A DNA stretch of 64,000 bases. Source: Dinoroseobacter sp049800835. Lineage in GTDB: Bacteria; Pseudomonadota; Alphaproteobacteria; Rhodobacterales; Rhodobacteraceae. The position numbers and the translations under genes are program-made. Below the pieces are notes generated by a model that ran no database searches, was not told the origin of the DNA, and saw only the letters and a program-made list of their open reading frames with translations. Positions 41,264 through 49,745 of the stretch are shown piece by piece; position 1 is the stretch's first letter, and each line of letters begins with the position of its first letter. The stretch spans positions 682,001 to 746,000 of the forward strand of contig NZ_JBNAFU010000001.1 of the NCBI RefSeq assembly GCF_049800835.1, written 5' to 3'.

Positions 41264-42487
41264 TTGGCAAAGATAGAACCCCTACCCCCCGCAACAAATG
41301 GCGAACCGCGTTGGCGCGTAAAGTGGATCGTCGGCTATCACGACAACGGCAAGCCAAAATACAAGTCCCGATCTACGCGGTCTCACCGTGAGGCAGTACA
41401 GCTACGCGCGGAAAAGGAACTGGCAGAAGCCCCCAAGCGCCACAACTTCAAGCCACGCTACAAGCAAAGCCCGATGCTGGAAGCAGTAGCGGAAGCCTAT
41501 CTGGACACTCTCGAAAATCCGCCCATTGGTGAAGACAAACCAGCGCTCTCAACGCGAAAGCAGGCGCATTCGATAATTGCCAACCACGTCGTGATCCCAG
41601 AACTGAAACGTGAACGCCTCAAGGATATCGGCCCGGAAGCATTCCGGAAAATCTACCAAAGATGCGAAGCGCTTGGCGTTGGCGCATCCACGCGCAACCA
41701 TGCGCTTCGGCTGTTGAAGTGCATTCTGAACTTTGGTGTCGTGTCCGGATACATTCCTTTCGCCCCGGACAACCCGATCAAGAACAAGACCACGAAGAAA
41801 GAACGCCGCCTCGCAAAGGAAGCGAGCGAGAACAAGTTCTACACACCGAACGAAATCTTCACCATGCTGGCGGCTGCCGATGCTCTGGCAAAGGATGAAA
41901 ACAAACAAGTCCGCCGGACATGGGCGCGCTATCGTCCGATGGTCTACTTTTTGACCTACACGGGCGCACGCCTCTCGGAGGCACGCGCATTCCGTCGTCA
42001 GGATTACCGCCCGACTGAGGGTCGCGTGTACATCATTGAAAGCGCGCCAGAGGGCGACGACGACGATACGTCCACCAAGACGGCAAGCGGACGCCGATGG
42101 GTGCCGTTGAACCCCGAATTGGCAGACGTCTTGGAGCCATGGCTTGAAGCTCACGACCGCGAGTTGGTATTCGGAACCAAGACTGACAACTACATTAGCC
42201 GGACGACTCTCTATCCGCGACTGTTAGAACCTCTCAAGGACAAGGCCGACGCCTTGGCTGAAGAAGGCAGTCATCCGCGATATGTACACGTCTCGCGAGA
42301 CCGTACCTTCCATGGGTTCCGCCATCACTTCGCAGCATGGCTGATCAAAGAGGGCGCGAACCTCAAACAGCTTTCGTCCTACATGGGTCACGCCAAAGTG
42401 TCGTTCACAATCGAAGTCTACGGCCACCTTTTCGAAGACGACGGACATGAACTTGCGACCAGAATGACGATGCGAAGAAGTGCCTAA
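41264..42487 (+). CDS. int: Site-specific tyrosine integrase
   Basis: This 407-residue phage-type integrase has an N-terminal arm-binding region with the WRVKW..GY..NGK pattern and a core-binding domain at ~70-170. The catalytic domain has Arg236 (TYTGARLSEA), likely Lys272, His350/Arg353 (FHGFRHHFAAW), His376 (YMGHAKVSFT) and nucleophile Tyr386 (IEVYGHLF). All the expected catalytic residues are present, so it should be active. The start appears to be TTG 41264. It lies 131 bases from attR, with two arm-type repeats in between. Confidence 0.95.
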   Translation: MAKIEPLPPATNGEPRWRVKWIVGYHDNGKPKYKSRSTRSHREAVQLRAEKELAEAPKRHNFKPRYKQSPMLEAVAEAYLDTLENPPIGEDKPALSTRKQAHSIIANHVVIPELKRERLKDIGPEAFRKIYQRCEALGVGASTRNHALRLLKCILNFGVVSGYIPFAPDNPIKNKTTKKERRLAKEASENKFYTPNEIFTMLAAADALAKDENKQVRRTWARYRPMVYFLTYTGARLSEARAFRRQDYRPTEGRVYIIESAPEGDDDDTSTKTASGRRWVPLNPELADVLEPWLEAHDRELVFGTKTDNYISRTTLYPRLLEPLKDKADALAEEGSHPRYVHVSRDRTFHGFRHHFAAWLIKEGANLKQLSSYMGHAKVSFTIEVYGHLFEDDGHELATRMTMRRSA

Positions 42488-42528
42488 ACAGCGCTGCAAC
42501 CGCGCGAAAACGGTGATTGTCAAGGAAA

Positions 42529-42555
42529 GTAGAGGCACATAAGAGGCACATGAAA
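42529..42555 (+). repeat. Arm-type integrase-binding repeats, right end
   Basis: This is an exact 27-bp copy of 27555-27581, with GGCACAT at 42534 and 42545. It lies between the integrase stop and attR, in the same orientation as the left copy. Confidence 0.7.
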
Positions 42556-42618
42556 TCCAGTCAATTTCAGAAATTGTCTGATGCCGATCAGTATCTTAGA
42601 TGCATGTGACATAACTGC

Positions 42619-42664
42619 CTGTTAATCAATTGGTCGTAGGTTCGATCCCTACCGCCGGAGCCAA
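42619..42664 (+). repeat. attR (tRNA-Asn 3' fragment)
   Basis: This is the right copy of the 46-bp repeat. It contains only the 3' part of tRNA-Asn, with no D arm or 5' acceptor strand, so it is not a second tRNA gene. The following 240 bases up to 42907 show no gene. Confidence 0.95.
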
Positions 42665-42907
42665 AAATCCCACAACGGCATTAAGATAATCGCGTACCGC
42701 GTGTGGGAGTGTGCATGCGCCGCGTTGCAACGCTGTGATGAATTCCCCGGTCGCATCGACGCTGCTTGATGTGCTTGGAACTCCGTCAGTCGCGATCATC
42801 CTTCCTTGAACGGACCTCGGATCCGCGACCGGCTTACAGCCTGCCCCTCAGCCGGGTTGCCAGATGGCGCACACGGCGCCGCACCCGGCATGCGCCAACG
42901 GGCCTTG

Positions 42908-43525
42908 TCAGAAGAAGTTCTGTTCCTTTGCCAAGACAGCCGCCTGGGTTCTGTTCGCGACGCTGAGCTTGGACAGCACGTTCTTGACATGGAGCTTCAC
43001 GGTGACTTCCTGGATGCCAAGCTTCCTTGCAATTTCCTTGTTCGACAATCCGACGCAAAGCTGTTCCAGGGTCTGCCTTTCACGGTGAGACAGCGTGCCG
43101 AACACGCCTGTCTGTTCAGCGGCGATGTCCGCCGCACCGAAGTCGAAGGGGAAAAACCGCTCGCCGGAAAGTACGAACCTGATCGCGTTGACGAGCGACA
43201 CGGCGGTCACGGATTTCGGGATGAACCCGTGCGCGCCGTTCTCCATCGCCGCACTGGCGATCTGTCGGGTCGCAACGCCGGACATCAACACCAGCTTGGT
43301 TGCCGGATAGGCCTCTCTGGCGCGCGCCAGCCCGTTCAGCCCGTCCATTCCGGGCATGTTGTAATCCAGGATAAGCAGGTCAAACGCGTCCAGCCCCCGC
43401 ATGAGGTCGAGCGCAGTGTCCAGATCTGCCGCTGTTTTCACTTTGAAATCATCAACAGTTTCGAGGTAGGCGGCGATGGTGTCGCGCACCAGATCATGGT
43501 CGTCGGCAATAAGAATGTTTGGCAT
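42908..43525 (-). CDS. NarL/FixJ-type response regulator
   Basis: This 205-residue protein has an N-terminal REC domain (ILIADDHDLVRD with the acidic pair, phospho-Asp in LLILDYNMPGMDG, Lys in FIPKSV) and a C-terminal LuxR-type HTH (LSHRERQTLEQLCVGLSNKEIARKLGIQEVTVKLHVKNVLSKL). ATG 43525 (MPNILIADD) is used. It is divergent from a periplasmic-protein/hybrid-kinase unit and is the likely output of that kinase's HPT domain. A palindrome in the gap is a candidate binding site. Confidence 0.92.
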   Translation of the reverse strand: MPNILIADDHDLVRDTIAAYLETVDDFKVKTAADLDTALDLMRGLDAFDLLILDYNMPGMDGLNGLARAREAYPATKLVLMSGVATRQIASAAMENGAHGFIPKSVTAVSLVNAIRFVLSGERFFPFDFGAADIAAEQTGVFGTLSHRERQTLEQLCVGLSNKEIARKLGIQEVTVKLHVKNVLSKLSVANRTQAAVLAKEQNFF

Positions 43526-43588
43526 GGTGGCAGCTTTCCCGATCTGCGCGCACATACAACCGGAAATTCGGGCCAAAGAGAGGCGAAA

Positions 43589-43604
43589 CTATACCTTCGT
43601 ATAG
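43589..43604. promoter_or_regulatory. Palindrome between response regulator and kinase unit
   Basis: CTATAC-CTTC-GTATAG has perfect 6-bp arms and lies 63 bases upstream of the regulator start and 77 bases before the divergent gene. Its TAC-rich dyad resembles NarL-class sites, so autoregulation by the adjacent LuxR-type regulator is plausible. Confidence 0.45.
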
Positions 43605-43680
43605 GTTCCTATGCGAATGCTCTGCTGATCGCGCGGTTCGGGCACGTTAGACTGCCGTTGTCGGATCAGGAGGACCACAC

Positions 43681-44175
43681 ATGGCACGAATTCATCACCT
43701 GCGCGCCTTGGCCTGCGCAGTGGCCTTGCTGGTTGGCGCGCAGACCGCCGCTCAGGCTCAGTCCCCGCTCGACTTGCAGGTCACAACGACCGAGACCGGA
43801 TCCGACACGCTCGCCCTCAGCCTCGCAGATCTGGATGCGATGGACCAGGTGACATTCACGACCACGACCATCTGGACCGATGGCGCGGTGACCTTTTCGG
43901 GTGTGCCCCTGAAGGCGGTGCTCGACCGGGCGGGCGCACAAGGCACGCAGGTCGAGATGATTGCCCTGAACGATTACAAGGTGGTGATGCCACTTGCACA
44001 GATCGACGACACGGCGCCCATCATCGCCACCCGCATGGACGGTGCGCCGATGTCGGTCCGAGACAAGGGACCCTACTGGGTTGTCTTCCCCTATGACAGG
44101 GACCCGATCTATCAGACCGAAACGATTTATTCATTCAGTATCTGGCAACTCAACCAGTTGAAGGTCGTGGATTGA
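43681..44175 (+). CDS. Periplasmic molybdopterin-binding-like (SUOX-fold) domain protein
   Basis: This 164-residue exported protein has a signal peptide ending QTAAQAQ. The mature part resembles the small oxidoreductase molybdopterin-binding fold: LSLADLDAMDQVTFTTTTIWTDGAVTFSGVPLKAVLDRAG then IALNDYKVVMPL and DKGPYWVVFPYD. The cofactor-anchoring Cys of true sulfite-oxidase-type enzymes is not seen, so it may be a ligand-binding relative. It begins 11 bases before the hybrid kinase gene and could act as that kinase's periplasmic sensor partner. Confidence 0.72.
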   Translation: MARIHHLRALACAVALLVGAQTAAQAQSPLDLQVTTTETGSDTLALSLADLDAMDQVTFTTTTIWTDGAVTFSGVPLKAVLDRAGAQGTQVEMIALNDYKVVMPLAQIDDTAPIIATRMDGAPMSVRDKGPYWVVFPYDRDPIYQTETIYSFSIWQLNQLKVVD

Positions 44176-44185
44176 CAGCACTGAC

Positions 44186-46774
44186 ATGCGTAGTCTCGGC
44201 CAAAGCTGGAGGTTGCGCGTGAGGACCGGTTTGAACCGTTACCGACTGTCGGTGCTGGCAGGTCTTTGCCTGCTCATCCTTCTGTTGGCAATCATGGCGA
44301 CGAACCTGTTGGTGCAACTGCGGGATCTGTCGCGGTCGGCAGAAGACAACATGCAGTGGAGCATCTCGCAGATCGATACCGAGTTTGCCAATCTCGATGC
44401 TCTCCTGACCGATCAGCGCGCAAGCGGGCGCTACACCGACGAAGACATACAGCTGCGCGTGGACATCGCGCTGAGCAGGTTGAACATCATCAACTCCGGG
44501 CGGGCGGCAGAGATCTTTGCCGAAAGCGCGCAAGCAGCGGACCTGATTGCCCCGCTCAAGACCTTCGCCGATGGCGCGGTCGCCTTGTCTGATGCACCCG
44601 GTCCTTTGTCAGGCGCTGCGTTGGAACAGATGCATGACCTCGTCCGCGCTGCACGTCCGCATGTGCGCGAGATTGCCCTGTTGGGTGTAAGCCTGGGCGC
44701 GGCGCAATCCGAAGCGCGGCGTGCGGAGTTTGCAAGCCAGTTGGCGCGGACAGGCGGAATCGCGATTGCGCTCTTGATCCTTATGGCGATCCTGATGCTG
44801 TTTCTCGACCGGCTCTTGCAGCGCGCGGCCCGTCGCGATGCCGAGTTGTCGGCGTCGTCTCGGCAACTCAGCGCCACCGTGGCCGCATCGCTGGACGCCA
44901 TTGTCACCGCGGATGATGCAGGCCGGATCGTCGAATTCAATGCCTCCGCCGAACAGGTCTTTGGATGGACACGGGACGAAATTGTCGGTCAGACGATGGA
45001 AGAGACGTTCATCCCTCACCGCATGCGGGACGCACACCACAGCGGAATGAGGCGATACTTGGAGACCGGCAAGCCTCGTGTTGCCGATGCCGGCCGGGTC
45101 GAACTTGCCGCGCTGCGCAAAAGCGGAGAAGAATTTCCGGTCGAGTTGAACATCACGACCACGCGGGACGGCGATGCCACGCTTTTCATTGCCTATATCC
45201 GCGACATCAGTGCCCGCAAGATCAACGAGCAGAAGCTGATCAACGCCCGCGACAGGGCCGAACGGACCGACAGGGCCAAATCGCGATTCCTGGCGGTTAT
45301 GAGCCACGAGATGCGAACACCGCTGAACGGCGTGCTGGGCGTTCTGGACCTGCTCAAGACCACCGCCCTCGACGACCAGCAGGCGCGCTATACCCGGATC
45401 GCGACAGCGTCGAGCGAGGTTCTGTTGCAGCATGTGAACGAGGCCCTCGACATCACGCGGATCGAGACGGGCGAGTTTCAACTGAACCCGCAGGACTTCG
45501 GTCTGACAGATCTGATGCAGGGCCTTGTCGACGTGTTCGACCCCCTCGCGCGGGAGAAGAACCTGACCATCCGGCTGGATATCGAACCGGCGATGCGCGG
45601 ACCTTACTACGGCGATGCCGGGCGCATTCGGCAGGTGTTGACCAATCTGATCGGCAATGCGGTCAAGTTCACCGAGTACGGCGGCATTACCCTGCGCGTG
45701 ACAGGGATCCACGGGCCGGAAACCTCGTCGCTGCGTTTCGAAGTGGAAGACACCGGCATCGGCATTCCCGCTGATCAGCACGAGCAGGTGTTCGAGGATT
45801 TCTTCGCGCTGGCCGCTGGCGCCGGACGCCAGGCCAGAGGTGACGGGCTGGGTCTGTCCATCTCACGACGGATCGCCCGGGCCATGGACGGAGACGTGTC
45901 GGTCAAAAGCGCCGAAGGTCGCGGGTCGGTATTTATCCTGACCTTGCCATTGCGGCGCAGGGAGGATGGAGAGACCAAGGGTGCGGAACCTGCCGATGCG
46001 CCTGTCGAGGCCTTCAGACCGTGCCGCATTCTGATTGTCGAGGACAACAGCATCAACCGCAGCGTTCTGAGCGACATGCTCAAGGCCATGGGCCACACTG
46101 TCCGGGAAGCCGTGCACGGTGCCGATAGCCTCGCCAAGGCCGCGACAGAGCCGTTTGACGTCATCTTCATGGATATCAGCATGCCCGTCATGGACGGGAT
46201 CGAAGCAACCCGCCGTCTGCGCCGGATGAAAGGGCCGAACGCAGATACGCATATCGTCGGGTTGACGGCGCACGGGCGCGAGGAATACCGGGACAGCGCC
46301 ATGGCCTCTGGCATGAACCGCTTCCACACCAAGCCCATTCGCCTGAACGCGTTGCGCACCATCATTGCCGAGGTGACATCGGGTCCGGTGTCCAAGCCGG
46401 ACAGGGCCCATTTTCCAGAAGCCCTCGTAGAAATGATGACCGTGCTTGACCCGGACAAGGTCCGCGACATTGCCGACGCGTTCTTGGCAGAGCTTGCGGC
46501 ATTCACTGGGGATTTGCGCACAATCCGCGACATGCAGGCTTTGGCCGACGCCGCGCACAAGGCGAAGGGGGCAGCCTCCATGCTCGGGCAGGAAGAGCTG
46601 CAAACCGCCCTTGCGACCGTGGAACAACAGGCCCGCGCAGGCACACTAAGGGACCCGGTCAGTTGGGCAGATGCCCTCGATGCCAAAGCCACGTCCGCAA
46701 GAGCTGAAATCAACACGGCCCTCGGGCAGGCCGCAGACGGACAAAAGGGACGCGCATACTATCCAATGGTATAG
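44186..46774 (+). CDS. Hybrid sensor histidine kinase (TM-PAS-HisKA-HATPase-REC-HPT)
   Basis: This 862-residue phosphorelay kinase has TM1 at ~13-35, a ~150-residue periplasmic helical domain, TM2 at ~190-211, and PAS at ~225-345 (DAIVTADDAGRIVEFNASAE). HisKA carries SHEMRTPLNG (His374), and HATPase has NLIGNAVKFT and VEDTGIGIP. The REC phospho-Asp is in VIFMDISMPVMDG (Asp663), and a C-terminal HPT has AHKAKGAASMLG (His791). The HPT most likely passes phosphate to the LuxR-type regulator encoded 0.7 kb upstream. The periplasmic SUOX-like protein gene immediately before it may supply the input, and the polysaccharide genes just downstream are candidate targets. Confidence 0.92.
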   Translation: MRSLGQSWRLRVRTGLNRYRLSVLAGLCLLILLLAIMATNLLVQLRDLSRSAEDNMQWSISQIDTEFANLDALLTDQRASGRYTDEDIQLRVDIALSRLNIINSGRAAEIFAESAQAADLIAPLKTFADGAVALSDAPGPLSGAALEQMHDLVRAARPHVREIALLGVSLGAAQSEARRAEFASQLARTGGIAIALLILMAILMLFLDRLLQRAARRDAELSASSRQLSATVAASLDAIVTADDAGRIVEFNASAEQVFGWTRDEIVGQTMEETFIPHRMRDAHHSGMRRYLETGKPRVADAGRVELAALRKSGEEFPVELNITTTRDGDATLFIAYIRDISARKINEQKLINARDRAERTDRAKSRFLAVMSHEMRTPLNGVLGVLDLLKTTALDDQQARYTRIATASSEVLLQHVNEALDITRIETGEFQLNPQDFGLTDLMQGLVDVFDPLAREKNLTIRLDIEPAMRGPYYGDAGRIRQVLTNLIGNAVKFTEYGGITLRVTGIHGPETSSLRFEVEDTGIGIPADQHEQVFEDFFALAAGAGRQARGDGLGLSISRRIARAMDGDVSVKSAEGRGSVFILTLPLRRREDGETKGAEPADAPVEAFRPCRILIVEDNSINRSVLSDMLKAMGHTVREAVHGADSLAKAATEPFDVIFMDISMPVMDGIEATRRLRRMKGPNADTHIVGLTAHGREEYRDSAMASGMNRFHTKPIRLNALRTIIAEVTSGPVSKPDRAHFPEALVEMMTVLDPDKVRDIADAFLAELAAFTGDLRTIRDMQALADAAHKAKGAASMLGQEELQTALATVEQQARAGTLRDPVSWADALDAKATSARAEINTALGQAADGQKGRAYYPMV

Positions 46775-46898
46775 CCTGCCCATTCCAATGCGCCAGATCC
46801 TATCCGATCGCACCGGGCCGCGATGGCCGAGGGGCCGTTAAAGCTTTGTTCATCTTGAAAAGGGCCGCGTGGAGGGGCCCACCAGAAGGAACAAAGAC

Positions 46899-48119
46899 AT
46901 GACCCAAGAAAAGAACATCATTGTTGTCGGTGGCGACGGTTTCTGCGGCTGGCCCACGGCGCTGTACCTGTCGCGGCAAGGGCACAACGTAACCATCGTC
47001 GACAACCTGTCGCGTCGGGAGATCGATGCCAAGCTCGGCGCAGACAGCCTCACGCCCATCGCCTCTGTCGATGACCGTCTGGCGGCATGGCACGCGCATA
47101 CCGGGCGCACCATCGCATTCAAAAACATCGACGTGGCCCGCGATTTCGAAGCCATCTCGGGGCTTCTGGGAACGTTTAAGCCCGACACAATCATCCATTT
47201 CGGCGAACAGCGCGCGGCCCCCTACTCGATGAAGGGGATCGGTGAGAAGCGCTACACCGTGGATAACAACATTTCGGGCACCCACAATCTTTTGGCTGCC
47301 GTGGTCGAACTGGGCCTTGATCCGCATTTCGTCCATCTCGGCACCATGGGTGTCTATGGCTACGACGATGACGGGCTGGAGATTCCCGAAGGCTATCTGC
47401 CCGTCTACGTGCCGGGCGACGACAAGCAGATCATGAAGCGCGACATCCTGTATCCGACAAACCCGGGCAGCGTGTATCACATGACGAAGTCGATGGACCA
47501 ACTGCTGTTCCAGTTCTACGCAAAGAATGACCAGCTGCGCATTACCGACCTCCACCAGGGCATTGTCTGGGGCACCCAGACAGAGGAAACACGTCTGAAC
47601 GAACGCCTGATCAATCGCTTCGATTACGATGGCGACTACGGCACCGTGCTCAATCGTTTCCTGATGCAGGCCGTCGTGGGACACCCGCTCACCGTGCATG
47701 GCACCGGTGGACAGACCCGCGCCTTCATTCACATTCAGGACACGGTCAAATGCCTCGCGCTTGCGGTCGAGAACCCGCCCGCCAAAGGCGCGAAAGTCGC
47801 GATCCTGAACCAGATGACGGAAACGCATACCGTGCGTGAGCTGGCTCAACTGGTTGCGGAAGTGTCCGGCGCGACCGTGGCCAATGTGGACAACCCACGC
47901 AACGAAGCCGCCGAAAACGACCTGCGGGTGTCGAACAGGACGTTCCTGTCGCTGGGGCTGAAACCAATCACACTCGCCGAGGGGCTGATCGAGGAAACAC
48001 AACAGATTGCCGCGAAATACGCAGACCGTTGTATCCGCAGCATGATCCCCTGTGTTTCCACCTGGACGGACAAGCAACGCCCCGGCGTCATCACACCAAA
48101 GGGCCGCAGGGCGGCCTGA
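46899..48119 (+). CDS. SqdB/SQD1-like NAD-dependent sugar-nucleotide enzyme
   Basis: This 406-residue extended-SDR protein has the cofactor motif VVGGDGFCGWPTAL (residues ~8-21), LGTMGVYG (Thr), and YHMTK (catalytic Tyr/Lys). Long segments match the SQD1/Agl3 group, e.g. RITDLHQGIVWGTQTEET, NRFLMQAVVGHPLTVHGTGG and TRAFIHIQDTVKC. Known members make UDP-sulfoquinovose from UDP-glucose and sulfite. Epimerase activity is possible instead. ATG 46899 follows AGAAGGAAC. The next genes encode a BcsB-like protein and a polysaccharide synthase, so the product may be a polymer precursor rather than a sulfolipid headgroup. Confidence 0.8.
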   Translation: MTQEKNIIVVGGDGFCGWPTALYLSRQGHNVTIVDNLSRREIDAKLGADSLTPIASVDDRLAAWHAHTGRTIAFKNIDVARDFEAISGLLGTFKPDTIIHFGEQRAAPYSMKGIGEKRYTVDNNISGTHNLLAAVVELGLDPHFVHLGTMGVYGYDDDGLEIPEGYLPVYVPGDDKQIMKRDILYPTNPGSVYHMTKSMDQLLFQFYAKNDQLRITDLHQGIVWGTQTEETRLNERLINRFDYDGDYGTVLNRFLMQAVVGHPLTVHGTGGQTRAFIHIQDTVKCLALAVENPPAKGAKVAILNQMTETHTVRELAQLVAEVSGATVANVDNPRNEAAENDLRVSNRTFLSLGLKPITLAEGLIEETQQIAAKYADRCIRSMIPCVSTWTDKQRPGVITPKGRRAA

Positions 48120-48203
48120 CCCGACCAAAGCCACCCGCGTCGGACCCGCTTGGAGGTAGGTCCGGCGCGACAGGCTTTTCCGCATCAGAACACGGTGAAC
48201 AGT

Positions 48204-49745
48204 ATGCGCATGATTGGCATTGGGCTCATGGGATTTCTTTTGGCAGGCGTGGCCCTCCTGCTGTCCAACCTCAACATTCTGGAACAGGGCAAGGCATATG
48301 TCCGCACGTTGGCGAGCGGGCCACACATGGTGTTCGAACACCGGCTGCCCGCCCGCTCGGACGATGCAGATCGCGCGATCATCCTGCGCACCAATCCCGA
48401 TCAGCCTGTCATTCTATCCGGTTTGCCCGCTTATCAGAGGGTCGCGTTTACCTTTCCGGTGGATGCACGCCCGACGTCTGGATACCTCCAAATCGATGCA
48501 ACGTTTCAGGTGCTCGACGGGGTGGAAGGGGTGCTGCGCATCTCGATCCACAATACCCGCCGGGGCGAAATGCTGCTGCGTTCAGGCGAAGCGGGCCGTT
48601 CCCTGCAAATTCCCCTTTCACCGACGGATTTTGTAGGGAACAGGCTGGTCGTCTCTTTCTCGCTGCAAGGCACCGGTCCCAAGGCCCGGTGCGGACCGCA
48701 GGACGGTGTCGAAACCGTCGTGGAGATCGAGACGACCAGTGCTGTTCACGTGACCCTCGACCGTCCACTGCAAAGCCCGCGTGACCGGGTGCACATATGG
48801 GGCAACGTCGTTCGCGTTGCCTGGCCGCACTGGTTGCAACGTGACGAACAGCTCCGCCGACTGGTCCTGGCAACACAGGCCGTGCACCGAGGTCTGAACG
48901 CGGAATTCGTCCCCAACACTCCCGAAAGCGCGTTGAGCACGGATGCGCTGCGCAAGGTGCTCGCCACCACTCCGGCGCCGCCCCCCGCAAAGTTTGACGG
49001 AGCCGTGGCGCAAGCAGGTGCGAATGCGGGTGTGCGCCGGTTTCACCGGCAAGCAATCTGGCGCATGCGCTACGACATGGAGGCCGGAACCCTTGTTCTG
49101 CCGAACCGCTTGGAACTGGACATGCAGTTCGGGCGCCTGCTGGGGCATCAGAACTGGGCGCTGACCGTTTCGCTGAACTCCCGTCTGGTGTTTCAGGCCC
49201 ATATCCCGGGCGCACAGACCGAATACGAGGCCGTGATCGCCCTGCCCGCCCACATGCAGGCGAAGGCCAACACACTGGAGGTCGTCGCCACGACGACCGC
49301 GCCCCGGTCCGGCATCTGCGACGAGGGGCCGGAACTGGTGGCAGAGGTCCTGCCCACGTCGCGCCTTGTTGCGGGGACGACGCACCTGTCGGAGCCCTTG
49401 GCGCAGGTCCATGCGGTCCTGCGCGATGTGGGCCCGGTGAACGTTGCCTTGGGCGGTGCGCTGTCGAGCCTAGAGGCACGGCTTGCGCTTGACATGCTGA
49501 GGGATGTGGTCCCGAACGCTGCCGCGCTCAAACCGGCTGGCCAGAAAGCCCATGTCACGCTTCTTGCCCCGGGGCAGTCCGCGACGGCCATGCCCGCCGG
49601 AACTCCGGTCTTCGTTGTCAGCCATGACGGCGTAACCGGCGAACTGGCGGTAGTCGAGACCACGGCAGACCTCGCACCGCCACCCACGGGCCTCACCCTG
49701 TGGGTCACGCCAACCCCCATCGCCCTGCCGGAGGCAAAGGGATGA
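48204..49745 (+). CDS. BcsB-like periplasmic polysaccharide-synthase subunit
   Basis: This protein of about 513 residues has an N-terminal TM anchor/signal (MIGIGLMGFLLAGVALLLSN). It is made of jelly-roll-like beta domains (TFPVDARPTSGYLQIDATFQVLDGVEGVLRISIHN; LELDMQFGRLLGHQNWALTVSLN) and has the GICDEGPELVAEVLPTSRL segment typical of BcsB-like subunits. It is shorter than BcsB (usually 700+), and no C-terminal TM helix is evident. It is coupled by ATGA to the downstream glycosyltransferase, as BcsB is linked to BcsA, and probably guides the polymer through the periplasm. ATG 48204 is a choice with weak ribosome site. GTG 48195 and ATG 48210 are alternatives. Confidence 0.7.
   Translation: MRMIGIGLMGFLLAGVALLLSNLNILEQGKAYVRTLASGPHMVFEHRLPARSDDADRAIILRTNPDQPVILSGLPAYQRVAFTFPVDARPTSGYLQIDATFQVLDGVEGVLRISIHNTRRGEMLLRSGEAGRSLQIPLSPTDFVGNRLVVSFSLQGTGPKARCGPQDGVETVVEIETTSAVHVTLDRPLQSPRDRVHIWGNVVRVAWPHWLQRDEQLRRLVLATQAVHRGLNAEFVPNTPESALSTDALRKVLATTPAPPPAKFDGAVAQAGANAGVRRFHRQAIWRMRYDMEAGTLVLPNRLELDMQFGRLLGHQNWALTVSLNSRLVFQAHIPGAQTEYEAVIALPAHMQAKANTLEVVATTTAPRSGICDEGPELVAEVLPTSRLVAGTTHLSEPLAQVHAVLRDVGPVNVALGGALSSLEARLALDMLRDVVPNAAALKPAGQKAHVTLLAPGQSATAMPAGTPVFVVSHDGVTGELAVVETTADLAPPPTGLTLWVTPTPIALPEAKG

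Larger units (their letters stand above)
27401..42664. mobile_element. Integrated phage-satellite-like element in tRNA-Asn
   Basis: The element is bounded by a perfect 46-bp direct repeat of the tRNA 3' end (27401-27446 and 42619-42664). It encodes a tyrosine integrase next to the right end, a serine recombinase, a large primase with an iteron-type origin candidate, a coupled operon of small proteins, a tail-like protein with small companions, and a CBASS-type defence operon at the left. No terminase, portal, protease, major capsid or lysis gene is recognised, which points to a satellite or integrative plasmid-like element rather than a complete prophage. Base composition is lower in GC than the flanks, and lowest in the defence cargo (27.7-30.9 kb). 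Several genes use TTG or GTG starts. Confidence 0.9.

Noticed and set aside
42619..42664. Second tRNA-Asn gene
   Set aside because: Only the 3' part is present (no D arm or 5' acceptor strand); it is the attR repeat.
27401..42664. Complete prophage
   Set aside because: No terminase, portal, protease, major capsid, tape-measure or lysis gene is recognisable, and 15.2 kb is small for a tailed phage.
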